Shown: positions 28,740 to 40,980, numbered from the stretch's first letter. The stretch: 64,000 nt of DNA from Isoetes taiwanensis (GCA_021234155.1 JAJEKV010000001.1:31822177-31886176); one strand, 5' to 3'. A program made the numbers and translations. Notes: generated from the letters alone by a model not told the origin.

Positions 28740-29480
28740 CTTAAAGGTAATATTCTAATTAAGATAAAATAGAATATAACATTCTAGATAATTCAAGAAA
28801 GTTCTAGAAAGTTCTGGAGGCTCTAGAAAATTCTAAAATCTTCTAGAATGTTCTAGAAAGTTCTAGAATTCTAAATTGTTTTGGAATATAAGAGAATCTA
28901 GGGGAAATCTAAGAGAATCCTTCCAAATGTAAGGGAATCTTTAGGAATGTAAGGAAATAGGGAAATACTTCCAGAAAGTTCTGGGATGTTTTGAAAGTTT
29001 CAGAATGTTCCAGAAAGTTCTAGAATGTTTTAGAAATTTGTAGAATGTAAGGGAATCCAGGAGAATTAAAGGGAATCTAAGGAAATCTCATAAATTATAA
29101 GAGAATCTAGGAAGATATTTACAAGTCTAAAGGAATCTCTTAAAATCTAGTTGAATCTAGGGGAATCTTCATAATATCTAAGGGAATCTAAAAAGATCTT
29201 GATGAAATCTTAGAGTTTTTTTAAGATTTTGCAAAGAGCCACAATAGAATGTTCTAAAATGTTTCATAATAAAGGTATACAATATAAATCTTGGAAAAAA
29301 AAATGTTCTAGATGCTCAGGGTAAGCGCCTCAGTCTAAAATAGAAAGTGTTTTAGACATGTTGCACAGATCCAAGATAGATTATTTTGGAAGGTTTTAAC
29401 TGCTCATGGGTAAGCACTTCAATCAAAATAGAAAATTCTAAGAGAATCTAAGGGAATCTTCATGAATGCTAAAGTTGAAG
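28740..29480. repeat. AT-rich tract of TTCTAGAA and GGGAATCTAA words with HSE-like runs (unit 1)
   Basis: The tract is built of degenerate repeats. At 28,841-28,868 it reads TTC-TA-GAA-TG-TTC-TA-GAA-AG-TTC-TA-GAA, six alternating GAA/TTC units with two-base spacing. That is exactly the layout of a heat-shock element. Other partial runs lie at 28,798-28,815 and 28,977-29,030. Downstream the words AAGGGAATCT and AGAGAATCTA dominate. Confidence 0.8.
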
Positions 29481-30449
29481 AATATAAAGGAATGCTAAAA
29501 TTGGAATTTGCACTGTTGGAACATGCACCGTAGGACGTGTTAAATTTCTTGTTTACATATGCATCTCTCTATTGGAGATTCTAATTGGTCTGGCTGGGAT
29601 TATTTCCGGCTGTGGTGCTTATGACGAGCTTTGCTACCATTGGGTTCCATGTTTTTTTGCCCTCAATATTTTTGAACGGTGCAAAGACCATTGTGCACTT
29701 TTGAACCATTGAAAGTTGCACAAGGCACTCGGGTGGAAAAATCAAGGGTCGTTTTGATCATGCACAATGGAGGACATATTGCACAATGGAGGACATTTCA
29801 TATTGCACAATGGAGGACATCGATGGTCCACAAACAATCTAAAAAACATCCCATAAAATGACTTTTGCCCGTAAACGTTGGTGATGTGAGATGCGCCAAA
29901 ATAATTTAATCCGAGATTGATATTTTTGCAAAACATAGAATAGTCGATTAATCTTCTCAACTTGGTACCCGATTAACCTGTTTACGTCCAACCACACAAT
30001 AGCAAGGCAATAGTAATAGAATTCAGAAAGCTCGGAGGAAGTCAATTAATAGAACTAATTTCATTCTATAGAACTAAATTCACGCCCCATAATTGGCCAT
30101 TGCTCTTCTCAACTTCACAAGACCAGTTAACAGAAACTCATTCCATTCTAGGGCAATAAGAATGGCACCCCATTTCTGACTAAATAGATATACTGGGGAA
30201 GTGTGCAATAGAAAACAAACTGAAGGGCAGCTTTTTAGGCCCAATAGTGACGGACACAACCCATAGTATTTGGTTCCACCACGTTCTTGTGCAAGCAGGC
30301 AAGCTGACTAATGGCAGATTCACATGCATACAAAGAAAAAAAAGCCAGCTGCAAGAAGGCATGACATATTGGGCAGCGCTGCAAAATTTCAAGCAGCACT
30401 GCAAATCTTACGGCAGCCCCGCGTATGCCTATCAGCGGAATTGATGAAG
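29481..30449. other. Right end of tandem unit 1, with short tandem repeat
   Basis: No gene is supported. The 19-base word ATTGCACAATGGAGGACAT occurs three times near 29,760-29,822 but only once in unit 2 (about 41,272-41,290), showing local repeat-number change. The unit ends at TTGATGAAG (30,449), where the second unit begins. Confidence 0.5.
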
Positions 30450-31877
30450 CCCAGAGATTGGATGATGAAAAACTGATCTCAGTTCTGGACAGATGCATCA
30501 GAAAGGAAGTCCTTTACAAGAAAACCTCAGCAACAAAGGACAGGGAATCATTTGAAGAGGCATGCGACCAACTGAAAAATATTAGAGTGCTCAAGAAGGC
30601 AGTTGGAGAGGAATTACAAAGGCTTACAGGGGACTGGTCATCGTCGGAGCTAGGACATGCAAAAATACAAGGTCTCTAATGACGACCTGAAGAAGTATGT
30701 CTTCTGGTACAAAGACTTTGTCAAACAGCAGAAGTTGAAGAACGTTGCAAACCTTAAAGGGATTCACACGAAAGTTGCATCCAACTTGAAAAGAAAAGTT
30801 GCATTGGTGAAGCAGACCCCGGATGCAGAATCCACTTTCTTTTATCAAGTGTCCACTGGTTTCAAGTGTGCATTGCCAGATGTGGGTACAGGTCCCCATG
30901 ATATCACACTATTAGTTGCTTGATAGCCGAGGCACGGATAATTCGCTTGATGACTATAATACGCTCTACAACATATGCGGTGGTTACACGACGGAAATGA
31001 ATTACACAATTGTCACGATATGTTCCTCTGACATGTCCTACGCATATGCTTTATCTGCTGCAAAAGACTTGGAATGCGTCAAAGTGATACGGCAGGCGGT
31101 CCTCATAGATGAAAACAGGGACAGTGAATTTAGCACAGCAAGTAAAATTTCTCATGTCCTTATCGTTATGATAGCCATGATGGATGATAAGGAATATGAT
31201 CAGGCTTAAGGGAAAACCAGATGGAGAAAAACTTGCATGACAGTGCTATCAGCTAGATGAACGCCTGCGAAATGTCTTTTATCTTGAGCAAGAAGATAAG
31301 GGGAAGGGTATCGCGGACGTGGAACAGCTAGAGGAAGAAGAGGAAGAAAACCAGGCCGACCCCTTTCTTGTAGAGCACATTAAGTACGTCACATAAGGGG
31401 AGGCTAAACAAGAACGGATTCTCTATGGCCCTTTCTCATTATCTCATTGAAGCACTTTGCCCATTGGGGACAACTTGCTGGGAGCTTCACGCCGGAGGTT
31501 ACATCGGCAGGGAAGCTTTGAAGTTAGCAAGGAAATGCCAGAGCGTCATCTCCGATGATCGAGCCAAGCATTTCTTGGAGCTCTTCTTTGAGAAAGTACT
31601 AGAGGAAGCATCTAGGGGACCAATCGGCAGTGAAAAATGCAAAGCTTCTACCTCTAAGGCCAAAATACCTCTAAGGCTGGAAGTTAATGACAGGGATCGA
31701 GAGTCCAAATCTGAAAGCTCTAGCCAGGTTAGCGTAAAGAGTAATGAACTATCAAGCATAGTTCAAACTATACAGATCTCAACTGATGTGGTTGGTGCTT
31801 CTAGCGGGGCCCAGGAGACAACTTCGAAATAAGGATGCAACGGAAGAAGACACCACGAGGATTGATGAAAAAGAAAG
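30450..31877 (+). pseudogene. Methylase-like region, unit 2, N-terminally truncated
   Basis: The copy lacks the first 30 codons of the unit 1 gene because the duplication joint falls inside the ORF; upstream it is fused in frame to foreign codons (MPISGIDEAQRLDDEKL). The TGA present in unit 1 after VLDS is CGA here (LDSRGTDNSLDDY), so this unit retains the presumed ancestral codon. However, a 1-base difference just upstream (TTAGTTGC versus TTCGTGC) shifts the frame. The SAM-site-like block (LGTTCWELHAGGYIGRE) is kept. It lost its own promoter, so expression is doubtful. Confidence 0.5.
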
Positions 31878-32079
31878 GTATTGTGACAATGCTCGTTTTC
31901 TTATGATATCCATGCATTTTACAAACGACAAGCATATAGAAATCGCGCCTGGCGCGATTTAGAATTTCCTTGACTTTCATATTTTTAGATTTTGTTGACA
32001 TGCATCATTAACGAAATCGCGCCTGGCGCGTTTGGTTGTTCCATTTCTTTCATCTCATACGTTATTGTTTGCGTTACAG
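31878..32079 (+). other. Intron with perfect CGCG palindrome, unit 2
   Basis: Donor AAG|GTATTG and acceptor TTACAG|ACATG correspond exactly to the unit 1 intron. At 31,940-31,960 the inverted repeat AAATCGCGCC-T-GGCGCGATTT is perfect (10-base arms), and a near-copy follows at 32,014-32,033. Confidence 0.65.
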
Positions 32080-32712
32080 ACATGATTCGGCTTCCCCAAA
32101 AGTACTGGTCTTTGATTTGAATGGTGTGCTATGTAGAACGTTTCCTAAAGCAACGTTTGATAAGTCATGGTATGCGCAACAACCATTTGAGACGCATACC
32201 AAATATGTTTACCCGCGCCCTTATCTAAAGAAGATGTTGGACCAGGCCTTCAGTCTGTTTCATTGTGCAATTTGGTCATCTATGGAGCATAGAAATATAC
32301 AGGAAGTTTTGAAAGTAGTGCCTGAGCTAAATAGAGATTGGGCGTCCATCTGGGATCAAAGCAAATGTGCTTCATTCACAAACCCTAAAGATCCGACAGG
32401 TAAAAAGATATTTGTGAAATGCTTGCGCAACATGATGGATGCCCTAGGTGTTGAGGAAAAGGAAGGCATGTCATGGTTGATGATGACGCCCTAAAGTGTT
32501 GCTTCAATCAGTCACAGTCATTAAATCTGCCATCCTATCATCCTGATATGTTTAGCCAAGATGACTTCCTACTTCATTTTGTCAGTGTCTTGCAAGAAAT
32601 AGCTTCAGGGAAAACGGTCGAAGAGATACAAACACTATATCCGCTACTTGATCGGACAGGGAAAATTGACAGGGACCTTGAGAAAATCGTTCTAGAAAGG
32701 GAACTCTTTTGA
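32080..32712 (+). pseudogene. FCP1/NIF-like HAD phosphatase region, unit 2
   Basis: The motif I region (KVLVFDLNGVLCRTF) through FTNPKDPTGKKIFVKCLRN is uninterrupted here, unlike in unit 1, giving about 138 codons after the splice acceptor. The frame then ends at 32,494 (WLMMTP), while motif IV (VDDDALKCCFNQ) lies in another frame and runs to 32,712. The same frame change exists in all three copies, so it predates the duplications or marks an unrecognised splice. It is the best-preserved HAD copy in the window. Confidence 0.62.
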
Positions 32713-32862
32713 TATATATATATGTATACCGAAAATACACTTTCCATAAAAGTTTTGAATATGAAATATACTTTACACCAAAGCTTTTGAATATATATTG
32801 TGTTCTTGTAGCAGCATTATTGGTTCTGTGTACGCATTGTATTATTATATTATGTGTATGCA

Positions 32863-33062
32863 AGATGAACCATGAGGACCTCTGCAGGTGCCGCCAGCTA
32901 GAAATAGAACTTGAGGACTGGCTGACTGTTGTTGCTATGAATCCCGTCCGCTTCTATCCTGATCCATTCGATGTTGTAATCCATCTTCTATGGAATCCAG
33001 AGCATGGTTTGTTCATGATCGAGAGGATCTCAGGAGCGCCTGTCGACGATGAATCGGAATAG
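32863..33062 (+). CDS. Possible last exon of the methylase/HAD gene, unit 2
   Basis: The frame MNHEDLCRCRQLEIELEDWL to the TAG at 33,060-33,062 matches unit 1 without a break. Its conservation is no stronger than that of adjacent non-coding sequence, so it gives no independent proof of function. Confidence 0.38.
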
Positions 33063-33449
33063 TTTTTGAAGTTTATGTTGTTTGATCATGCTATATTTAT
33101 GCCAACAAAATCGGGTCACACGCGATTTGAACCACGAAAATCTCTGTTTTGTAGCAACTTGCTTGCTGTTATTTATTGATAAAGCACTAAAATTTCAATC
33201 TATAGATTTCGTAGTCGTCCGTGATGGTATGAAATAATAAGCAATTTCCTACTTTTTATATTGCCAACATTCTGTCATAATATGGGTGATTTGCATCGAA
33301 TATTTGAATGCATTTCAATTTCAACACAAAATGCATATTCCTAGGCCGAAAATGAACTCAGTGCAAAAGTGTGGTTAATTCAATATAAAGGTCAATAAAA
33401 GGCTTATACGGCGCGATTTTGGAATAGACATAATCCCAATTTAATTGAA

Positions 33450-34560
33450 TGATGGTTACAATGGCGGGGCTGGCTATAGACAATGGCTAGGGTTGACCAC
33501 TCCATCCGCCCCTCCTGTGCATACTTTGCAGATAGGCTAGATCGGGCTCTGGTGCGACTCTAGCCTGCCGGATATGCAATCTCATGGTATCACCCATTGA
33601 GATTGCTCCGGGTTGTACTCCCTGGTCCATCGAGGCAGGAAGGGTTCCATCTCCCCTTCTCGGGGTCTAGAGGTTCCAGGGGGGCTAGAGAATCGTGGCA
33701 ACACACGATTCTTCCCCGACTTAACCCCCCAAAATAAGAGCCAGGCCGTCACCTGCAACTCTTGAGAGGCAGGCCAACACCATTGCCCCAGGAGGTGCCG
33801 GACCCATGCCCGGCCCACTTGAAGTGACCGGCCATAAGCCTAGCCCGCTATGGGATCCCCGATGAGCCCTTTCAGCAGGGACCCTCCCGCCGTCTCGTCT
33901 CTAGCCCCGTTATGTAGTGCTGAGTCATACCATAGCTCTCATAGCCTGATGGGTTCCTATGCATAGGCCGTAATAATAATAGGAACTAAAGGGTCTAAAC
34001 TAGGAGCATTACTAAGTAATGGCTACTAGGTCTCTACCCCCCTTCCCAATACAAGAGGAGCAAACATGATCAACCAATATTACATATCCACATAACATGA
34101 TCACAATAAGAAGAACATCTAAACCTAATCATATACATCTAACTTACAGTTAGGGTTCATTGATTAGGGTTCAAGATCTATACTGTGTCTAGGAAGGCTC
34201 TACTAGAGACACGAAATGCTAACTCATCTGGAGTCCTAACTTCCAGATGATCTACAAAGAACTCTAATCCAAATACCTGCTCCTGAGGAACTCCCTCTTA
34301 TTCCCGGCGTCTCCATGATCTTTGAGGTGGTTGAAGTAGCTCCCACTCCTATTGATGCACACACGCTCTGGGGGCTGCTATGCTAGGCTATGCCACAGCA
34401 AATGGTTCTCGAAACGGAGTTTCGAGCGCGAAAAGAGTTCTAGACTGTTGGAGCCAGAAAAATGGCTTAGGGTTAGGGTTTGGCCATTTATAGGTTAATG
34501 TTGATGTCACCTGAAGTAAATACTACATTACAGAAAGATATTATGTTCAATCTTACCCAA
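33450..34560 (-). mobile_element. LTR-type sequence, minus orientation (unit 2, first copy)
   Basis: It duplicates 21,940-23,050, including the minus-strand TATA box (34,486-34,492) with the adjoining telomere-like AAACCCTAACCCTAAG. A short patch near 33,860 (GATGAGCCCTTT versus AGTAGCCGCAC) differs. Confidence 0.6.
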
Positions 34561-34889
34561 ATTCTCGCTTTAACTCTTCACTTTACCTTTTTGCATTGTT
34601 GAATATAAACTGAAAGGCAATTCTTTTGCCAAGGGTCGGACTTTCATTCATAAAGATAACATACAATCAATCAAATCATTCCCAAGCTCCAATGTCTTGG
34701 GCACAAGATCAAAGAATATTGATGATAGATGAAATCAAACAATTTGCCTCAATTATCCATTGATTCATGAAGCAAGGAAGGCATATTCAAGCATTTGCAG
34801 GTCAATCCAGTCTCTCAAGCAGGTTTCTTGATCGAATCTCACGCCCAAAGCCCTCGAGTCCTTCTGTAACATAATTCCCCTTTCATAAT

Positions 34890-35160
34890 CGTCTGTTTCT
34901 GGCCCATTATTGGCCTCACTCCAAAGATGTGCACACGCTCTGGGGGGCTGTTGTGCTAGGCTATGCCATAGCAAACGGTTCTCGAAACGGAGTTTGGAGC
35001 GCGAAGAAGATTCACAGACCGTTGGAGCCAGGAAAGAGGCCTAGGGTTAGGGTTTAGGCCTCTATAGGTTAGGTTCCACATGTTATGCCACGTGGCTCCA
35101 ATAGGGCAATCCCATGTGGCGGGTGCCCAATAGGTTAAGGCCACGTGGAAAATGGTCTTA
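34890..35160 (-). mobile_element. Second LTR promoter fragment (unit 2)
   Basis: It duplicates 23,385-23,660 with the telomere-like repeat, the TATA-like box and both G-boxes (near 35,090 and 35,142). Confidence 0.58.
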
Positions 35161-36019
35161 ACCTAAGGTTGGCTAAGTTATATAAATGACTTAGTCATGC
35201 ACCTTATGCCACTAATCTATGGTATACAAGACTATGAAGGTAGATTTGTATAGTGACGGACCTAGAAATATATGTATTTATGGCATATATTTCCCTGGAA
35301 CGTCACAACAGCTACAACCAAGACATTGAAACGCAGGCCAATCATGTCTACAACTTCAAGACATCGCCCTTGTAACACTTATGTTCTTGCAGATACACAA
35401 ATTGAACATCCAACTTAGACAGGTAAAAGTAGATGTGGCTCCTCTTTAAAGCAAAACTTAATTATTTTGAGAAATTTAAGATTCTATTTGAGCATGAAAT
35501 AGGTCGCACGCTACCCACATGATGCAAAATATGGCTAGACTGAAGCAGAAGTTGACGTTTTATTCTAGAAATTACGCCAAGAAATTATAGTTGTGTGAAA
35601 TTGCATTCAAGGGGACTTTCCCACGCTCTTGCTGTGACGCTCCCAGAATCTATACGATGCTCCCATCGTATAAATACGGGGAATTCCCCTCCCATGGCGA
35701 CCACATCACCATGGCAAGGCCCTCCGTCATACTCGGACCACTTGGGATGGCCAAGTGTCCGGGCGAGGAACACGGAGGTGTCATTCGTTCCACGTCCACT
35801 ATGGAAAATCCTATACAGCGGAAAGCGTACATATACGTTAGCATACAATCATCATGCAAAATAATATACCACCACGAAGGGTGGCCCATCCATCATCATC
35901 ACGGAAAAGATAAGACATCCATAATAACATGAAATAACACCATGACAAGGCACTACCCGGGCTCCGGACTCCAGCGGATCAACGTGCCACGGTCTCAAGA
36001 TATCAACAGACGGAGGTAT

Positions 36020-36245
36020 AACATGGCATTGGCTGGCCTAATACAATGACTAGGGTTGTCCACTCCATCCGCCCCTCACATGCACACTTTGCGGATAGGC
36101 TTTTGAATCATGCTATGGCGTGCTTGTAGCCCTCGGGATCACGCAATCCCAAGGAATCACCCTTCGGGACTACTCCAGTTACATCTCCCGGTCCGATGAG
36201 GCAGGTCAGAGAGGCGTCTCCTCCCTGCTGCCATGCTATGGCAGC
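36020..36245 (-). mobile_element. Partial LTR (unit 2)
   Basis: It duplicates 24,525-24,740. Several CTG/CAG-containing words are altered relative to unit 1 (for example CCTCCTGTGCAC becomes CCTCACATGCAC). Confidence 0.48.
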
Positions 36246-37589
36246 ATAGAAGAGCAAGACACATTTTGAAGACTAATCCTTACACTTTGATCTGAATTTC
36301 AAGGCACAAGAAGAATGTCTTATTGGCATACATTGAAGGCTTGAAGAGCAAGGTGAGGACAATTAACTCAGGTCACACAAAAGAGGCAAAGGGAGAATCA
36401 AGCAAAAAAAAGAAGGCGACCCACGGAAGATCTCTTGGCATGTAATCATTTGAGTTCTTGGCATCTTTGTGCTCTTTGATTCCCATCCCACATCTCCCAT
36501 GCTTTCTACCATCATGAAATACCCATGAGATCTTGAATTCCATGCCCACAATTCATTTCCACGCCAAATTTGGCTTTGAAGATTTTTTCTAGTCAAAACT
36601 ACACTTTCAAGAACCATTCACATGCCACACACTTATCATACCACTTCCACATCATTCAAAGTTCTAAAACCTCACTTGACTTGGTCATACATGTGGTCAA
36701 AGGTCATTCCATCCATCAAAGTCAACGAAAAGGGAAGATCATAAGATCCCTAAGGGAAGCATTCAAAAGTCAAGTTTGCCTAAGGAAATGCCAATGATTT
36801 GCATTTTTACAAAAATTGACCCATGGAAGGTACATTTGAAGTGCCAAGTCATCACACACATCACCTCTCTTGGCATGCCATGTCATGCCTTTATCTCCAT
36901 GATCACACTTCAAATTTTTGTCATTGCTGGATCATTGCCACATCATCATTCGCACCTCCACATCACCATCCACATGTCACACACATCATGTTCACATCAC
37001 TTGAGGTTTTGACTAGAAAAAATTTTCTAAGCCAAGTTGATTGACCGCGTCACCATCCTTATTTGCCATGTCATCCCTACCTTGCCTTGTCATCATTCTC
37101 ACATGCCACATCACCTCCCTTTTGAGCCATTTTTAAGCCAAAATCGAAAATGCCCAATTGCAAAAAAAGATTCCAGAATCTTCTAGAGCATGAAAAAAGA
37201 GTCCCATTGGAAAAAAGAAAATTGAAAAATTCGTTTATCTTGGTCCTTATATTTGCCTCCTTGTGAAACGTGCCATAGTCCATGGGGTAAAATTTTTTTT
37301 CCTATCTACTCCCCCAAGCCTATTTTTCTTCCCGACCAATCTCCCCATCTTGGTGTGGAACATCCCAGGGCGTGTGGGGCGATGGAAAATACCGAATCCG
37401 TGGATATTGCACGCATAATAATTATAAATTAAGGTTTTGCTTTTCCTTATATACCTTGAGCTGCCAAACCTAAATTTGCCTGTGGGATATATCGTTGAAA
37501 GTTATCAAGAACCCTAAACCTGTGAACGCCAAGATCCGGTCGATTCGGCCAAACTAATTGTGCAATCATGCTCCAAACCTGCCGAATAA
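36246..37589. other. Non-coding CA/CAT-rich sequence (unit 2)
   Basis: This is the counterpart of 24,741-26,084, with small indels near 36,700 and 37,310-37,400. No gene is seen. Confidence 0.35.
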
Positions 37590-38987
37590 CCTGAGTGGCT
37601 ATCCTGTATTGTCCCTGTAGAAAAGAAAAATAAAACCATCAGAATCTGCATTGATTACAGGGATTTGAGCAAGGCTACCATCAAAGATTGCTATCCATTA
37701 CCATTTTTAGAAGAGGTTTTACATGCTGTTGCAGGTAAAGATATTTATTCCTTCTTAGATGGTTTCTCAGGTTTTAATCAAATAAATATTAAAGAAGAAG
37801 ATCAGCCAAAAACTTCATTCATTACACCTTGGGGAACATTTGCCATGAAAAGGATGCCCTTTGGGCTAATGAATGCTTCTGCAACATTCCAAAGAGCTAT
37901 GGACACAATTTTTAAAGATATGCCTACTAACACTTTTCGTGTGTTCTTGGATGATCTCTGCTTGGGAACTTCCCTTGAAAACCACTTTGATATGCTAACT
38001 ATGTTGTTTGCCTTATGTAGAAAAGGGGGAGTCAGCTTGAATCCGAAAAAATGTGTTTTCTTATCCTCAAAAAGGGAATTACTTGGACATGTGGTGTCCA
38101 CAAAAGGTATACAAATTGCTGAAGCTAAGATTGAGGCTTTGAAAAAGTTGGCACCTCCTAAGACCCTCAAACAGGTAAAAAGTTTCATGGGGATGACCAA
38201 CTTCTTGAAAATGTCATTTTTCACACACTATGAGTCAATTTCTAACCTCACAAAGGTTGGAAAATTTTCCAAAATTGAGAGCAAGCATATTCTGATCAAT
38301 TGGGATGAACAGTGCCAAGAGTCTTTTGACAAAATCATTAATGCCATTTGTAACTCCATCTTGTTAAAGCCTCCTAATCTTGAAAAGCCTTTCAAAGCCT
38401 ACATCAGTGTCACCAAAAGGGCAATTGGTCTTGCCTTGTTACAAGAGGATCATGTGATAGCTTTTGCAAGCAAAATGTGGTCAGACACTGAGCTGAGATA
38501 TCCCAGATTAGAGAAGAGTGCAGCTGCCTTGATGTTCTTGATAGAGAGACAAGGACATTTGCTACAAAACAGCCAAATCCAGGTCTTTATGAGGCAAAAT
38601 CCTTTATTTTTTGCCAAAAAGCAACCAAAAGCAAAGTTGTGCAGGTGGCGCAAAGTTCAAACCTATGACATCACTGTTAATTTGGTCAATCTAGTAGAGA
38701 ATCCCAGTTCATACCTGCCTTATGTTCTATTTGAGCACGAGGATCAAAATGGTCTATGCAATGATGATAATGTGACTAACTTGGTTGCTTTTGATGTAGA
38801 AAACACAGTTGGCGGTGTGAGATTAGGGGTTATCTCGAAAACAATGAAGTATCAAAAGAATTTGAGGCGTGATCAAGAAAGGAGATTTAAGGACAAATGC
38901 AAGAAGTTCGGACTTATTGAAGATGTATTGTGCAAGATTGACAAGGAAGGAGTTTTATTGAGGTGTGTAGAAGCGATTCACAAGTGA
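37590..38987 (+). CDS. Ty3-type reverse transcriptase / RNase H ORF, unit 2 (uninterrupted)
   Basis: An open frame runs from 37,590 (just after an in-frame TAA) to 38,987; the first Met is at 37,665, giving 440 codons. Reverse transcriptase blocks in order are IRICIDYRDLSKATIKD, YSFLDGFSGFNQI, WGTFAMKRMPFGLMNASA, RVFLDDLCL (catalytic FLDD) and LLGHVVSTKGIQI. RNase H-like sequence follows (AYISVTKRAIGLALLQ, YPRLEKSAAALMFLI). The first RNase H Asp is absent. Protease, integrase and gag are missing, so it is a fragment that cannot move alone. The open frame may be recent decay rather than selection. Confidence 0.82.
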   Translation, partial: PEWLSCIVPVEKKNKTIRICIDYRDLSKATIKDCYPLPFLEEVLHAVAGKDIYSFLDGFSGFNQINIKEEDQPKTSFITPWGTFAMKRMPFGLMNASATFQRAMDTIFKDMPTNTFRVFLDDLCLGTSLENHFDMLTMLFALCRKGGVSLNPKKCVFLSSKRELLGHVVSTKGIQIAEAKIEALKKLAPPKTLKQVKSFMGMTNFLKMSFFTHYESISNLTKVGKFSKIESKHILINWDEQCQESFDKIINAICNSILLKPPNLEKPFKAYISVTKRAIGLALLQEDHVIAFASKMWSDTELRYPRLEKSAAALMFLIERQGHLLQNSQIQVFMRQNPLFFAKKQPKAKLCRWRKVQTYDITVNLVNLVENPSSYLPYVLFEHEDQNGLCNDDNVTNLVAFDVENTVGGVRLGVISKTMKYQKNLRRDQERRFKDKCKKFGLIEDVLCKIDKEGVLLRCVEAIHK

Positions 38988-40137
38988 AGGGATATATGGG
39001 TGGCTTAGGGATTAAGTAATTCATTTTTGGGGGGGGGCTTTCACACATGGTTGAGACTACGATTTCTGGCGTGTATTGTATGCAAAACCGTATAGTTGTG
39101 CATGTTTGAGCAGCTTCATTCCATTTAGAGGTCATGTTGCTTTTTTAGGTTTTTGGATGGCATTCTTGGCAATGATTCTAAAAGAAAAAAGATAGCTTGC
39201 CTCTTGTAGGGAATCGATAAGGCCAGACAGGTGCCTTTGCACGCTCTAGTGCCTTGCTCCAGCCCCAAAACTGTCCTCCTAGTGCAGATGCGATTAGGGG
39301 GGCAGTGCCTGAGCTGTGAAGCCACTCTAGGCTTCTGCGTTATTGTATGTGTGTGGCTTGCAGGCAAGGCATCCAAACGAGGCTTCCAGGGAAAGCTAAG
39401 GCGCGGATTCCTGATCCTCCGGCCCAACGAGGAGGATTTGTTTCTTTGTTTTTTTTTTTTGTTTTCCTTGCTTTGTTTCTTTTACAAAGGTCGAATTGCA
39501 GGCATTGTGGATCTGGTGCAGAATGTGAAAGGCAGCGAGAGATTCTTTCCGGCTTTGTGGCCATCGCGGCTTGGAGATACAAAACACAAAAAGGGAAAAA
39601 TTTTACTTGTGTGTTTGATTCGAAGTTGCCTCCTCAAATGCTCCAAAGAAGTTGCCCGCTCAAATGCTCCAAATAAAGTCTAATGTAATTATCTTTGGGA
39701 CCCGAAAATCTGCGCGGGGCGTTTATTTTGATAAGTAAAACTTGGGTAAGACATTGCAACCGTGCTCAAATCGGGTCTTTTAGGCAAGAGCCAAAGATTA
39801 TATCATAACATATATATGTTCTTATGTTTGTCCTCCCGAATCCGGCCGTTGATCCGAGATCCCTACGGCTCCGTGGCTTTGGGGCGTATCTTATGGCCCG
39901 GTGGCTTGGGAGTTTGTGACCGATTATATGTAAGTGATCCTCACGGTCCCGGGTTGATCGATCCCCGACCGTTGGTCCGAGATCCCTGACTCACGTTGCT
40001 TTAGATATATCCTACATGATCCTACGGTCCAGATTGATCATAATCCTTGGTCCAAGATCCTACGACTCACATTGCATGCTCGGGCCTTGGTATTTTCAAC
40101 AAATCTTAAGGAAAGGCTTTTAAAATTTTTTATGTTA
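38988..40137. other. Non-coding stretch (unit 2)
   Basis: Counterpart of 27,499-28,640. The GATCCTACGG repeats at 39,845-40,070 are distorted compared with unit 1, with extra C residues and altered CAG/CTG words. No gene is supported. Confidence 0.35.
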
Positions 40138-40210
40138 TTGGGGGGATAAGAACCCTGGTCATTAACCCCCCAAACCCCCCATTCTAACCACTAGACCAGG
40201 CATTAATTCC
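40138..40210 (-). mobile_element. tRNA-derived SINE head, family 1 (unit 2)
   Basis: Duplicate of 28,640-28,712, with the same A box (TGGTCTAGTGGTTAGAAT on the minus strand). Confidence 0.6.
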
Positions 40211-40235
40211 ATGAATAATTTATATTTCAAATATA

Positions 40236-40980
40236 CTTAAAGGTAATATTCTAATTAAGATAAAATAGAATATAACATTCTAGATAATTCAAGAAAGTTC
40301 TAGAAAGTTCTGGAGGCTCTAGAAAGTTCTAAAATCTTCTAGAATGTTCTAGAAAGTTCTAGAATTCTAAAATGTTTTGGAATATAAGAGAATCTAGGGG
40401 AAATCTAAGAGAATCCTTCCAAATGTAAGGGAATCTTTAGGAATGTAAGGAAATAGGGAAATACTTCCAGAAAGTTCTGGGATGTTTTGAAAGTTTCAGA
40501 ATGTTCCAGAAAGTTCTAGAATGTTTTAGAAATTTGTAGAATGTAAGGGAATCCAGGAGAATTAAAGGGAATCTAAGGAAATCTCATAAATTATAAGAGA
40601 ATCTAGGAAGATATTTACAAGTCTAAAGGAATCTCTTAAAATCTAGTTGAATCTAGGGGAATCTTCATAATATCTAAGGGAATCTAAAAAGATCTTGATG
40701 AAATCTTAGAGTTTTTTTAAGATTTTGCAAAGAGCCACAATAGAATGTTCTAAAATGTTTCATAATAAAGGTATACAATATAAATCTTGGAAAAAAAAAT
40801 GCCTCAGTCTAAAATAGAAAGTGTTTTAGACATGTTGCACAGATCCAAGATAGATTATTTTGAAAGGTTTTAACTGCTCATGGGTAAGCACTTCAATCAA
40901 AATAGAAAATTCTAAGAGAATCTAAGGGAATCTTCATGAATGCTAAAGTTGAAGAATATAAAGGAATATAGAAAATTCTA
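40236..40980. repeat. AT-rich HSE-like tract (unit 2)
   Basis: Counterpart of 28,740-29,480; the six-unit alternating TTC/GAA run lies at 40,337-40,364. A 23-base segment present in unit 1 near 29,307 is missing. At 40,966-41,036 a segment ending AAGTTGAAGAATATAAAGGAAT is duplicated locally. Confidence 0.78.

Larger units (their letters stand above)
18948..30449. repeat. Tandem duplication, unit 1 (11.5 kb)
   Basis: The sequence from CCCAGAGATTGGATGATG at 18,948 to GCGGAATTGATGAAG at 30,449 is repeated directly at 30,450-41,928. At the internal junction the right end of unit 1 (GATGAAG) meets the left end of unit 2 (CCCAGAG), with at most a couple of bases of shared sequence. Long stretches are identical by eye. 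Confidence 0.93.
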
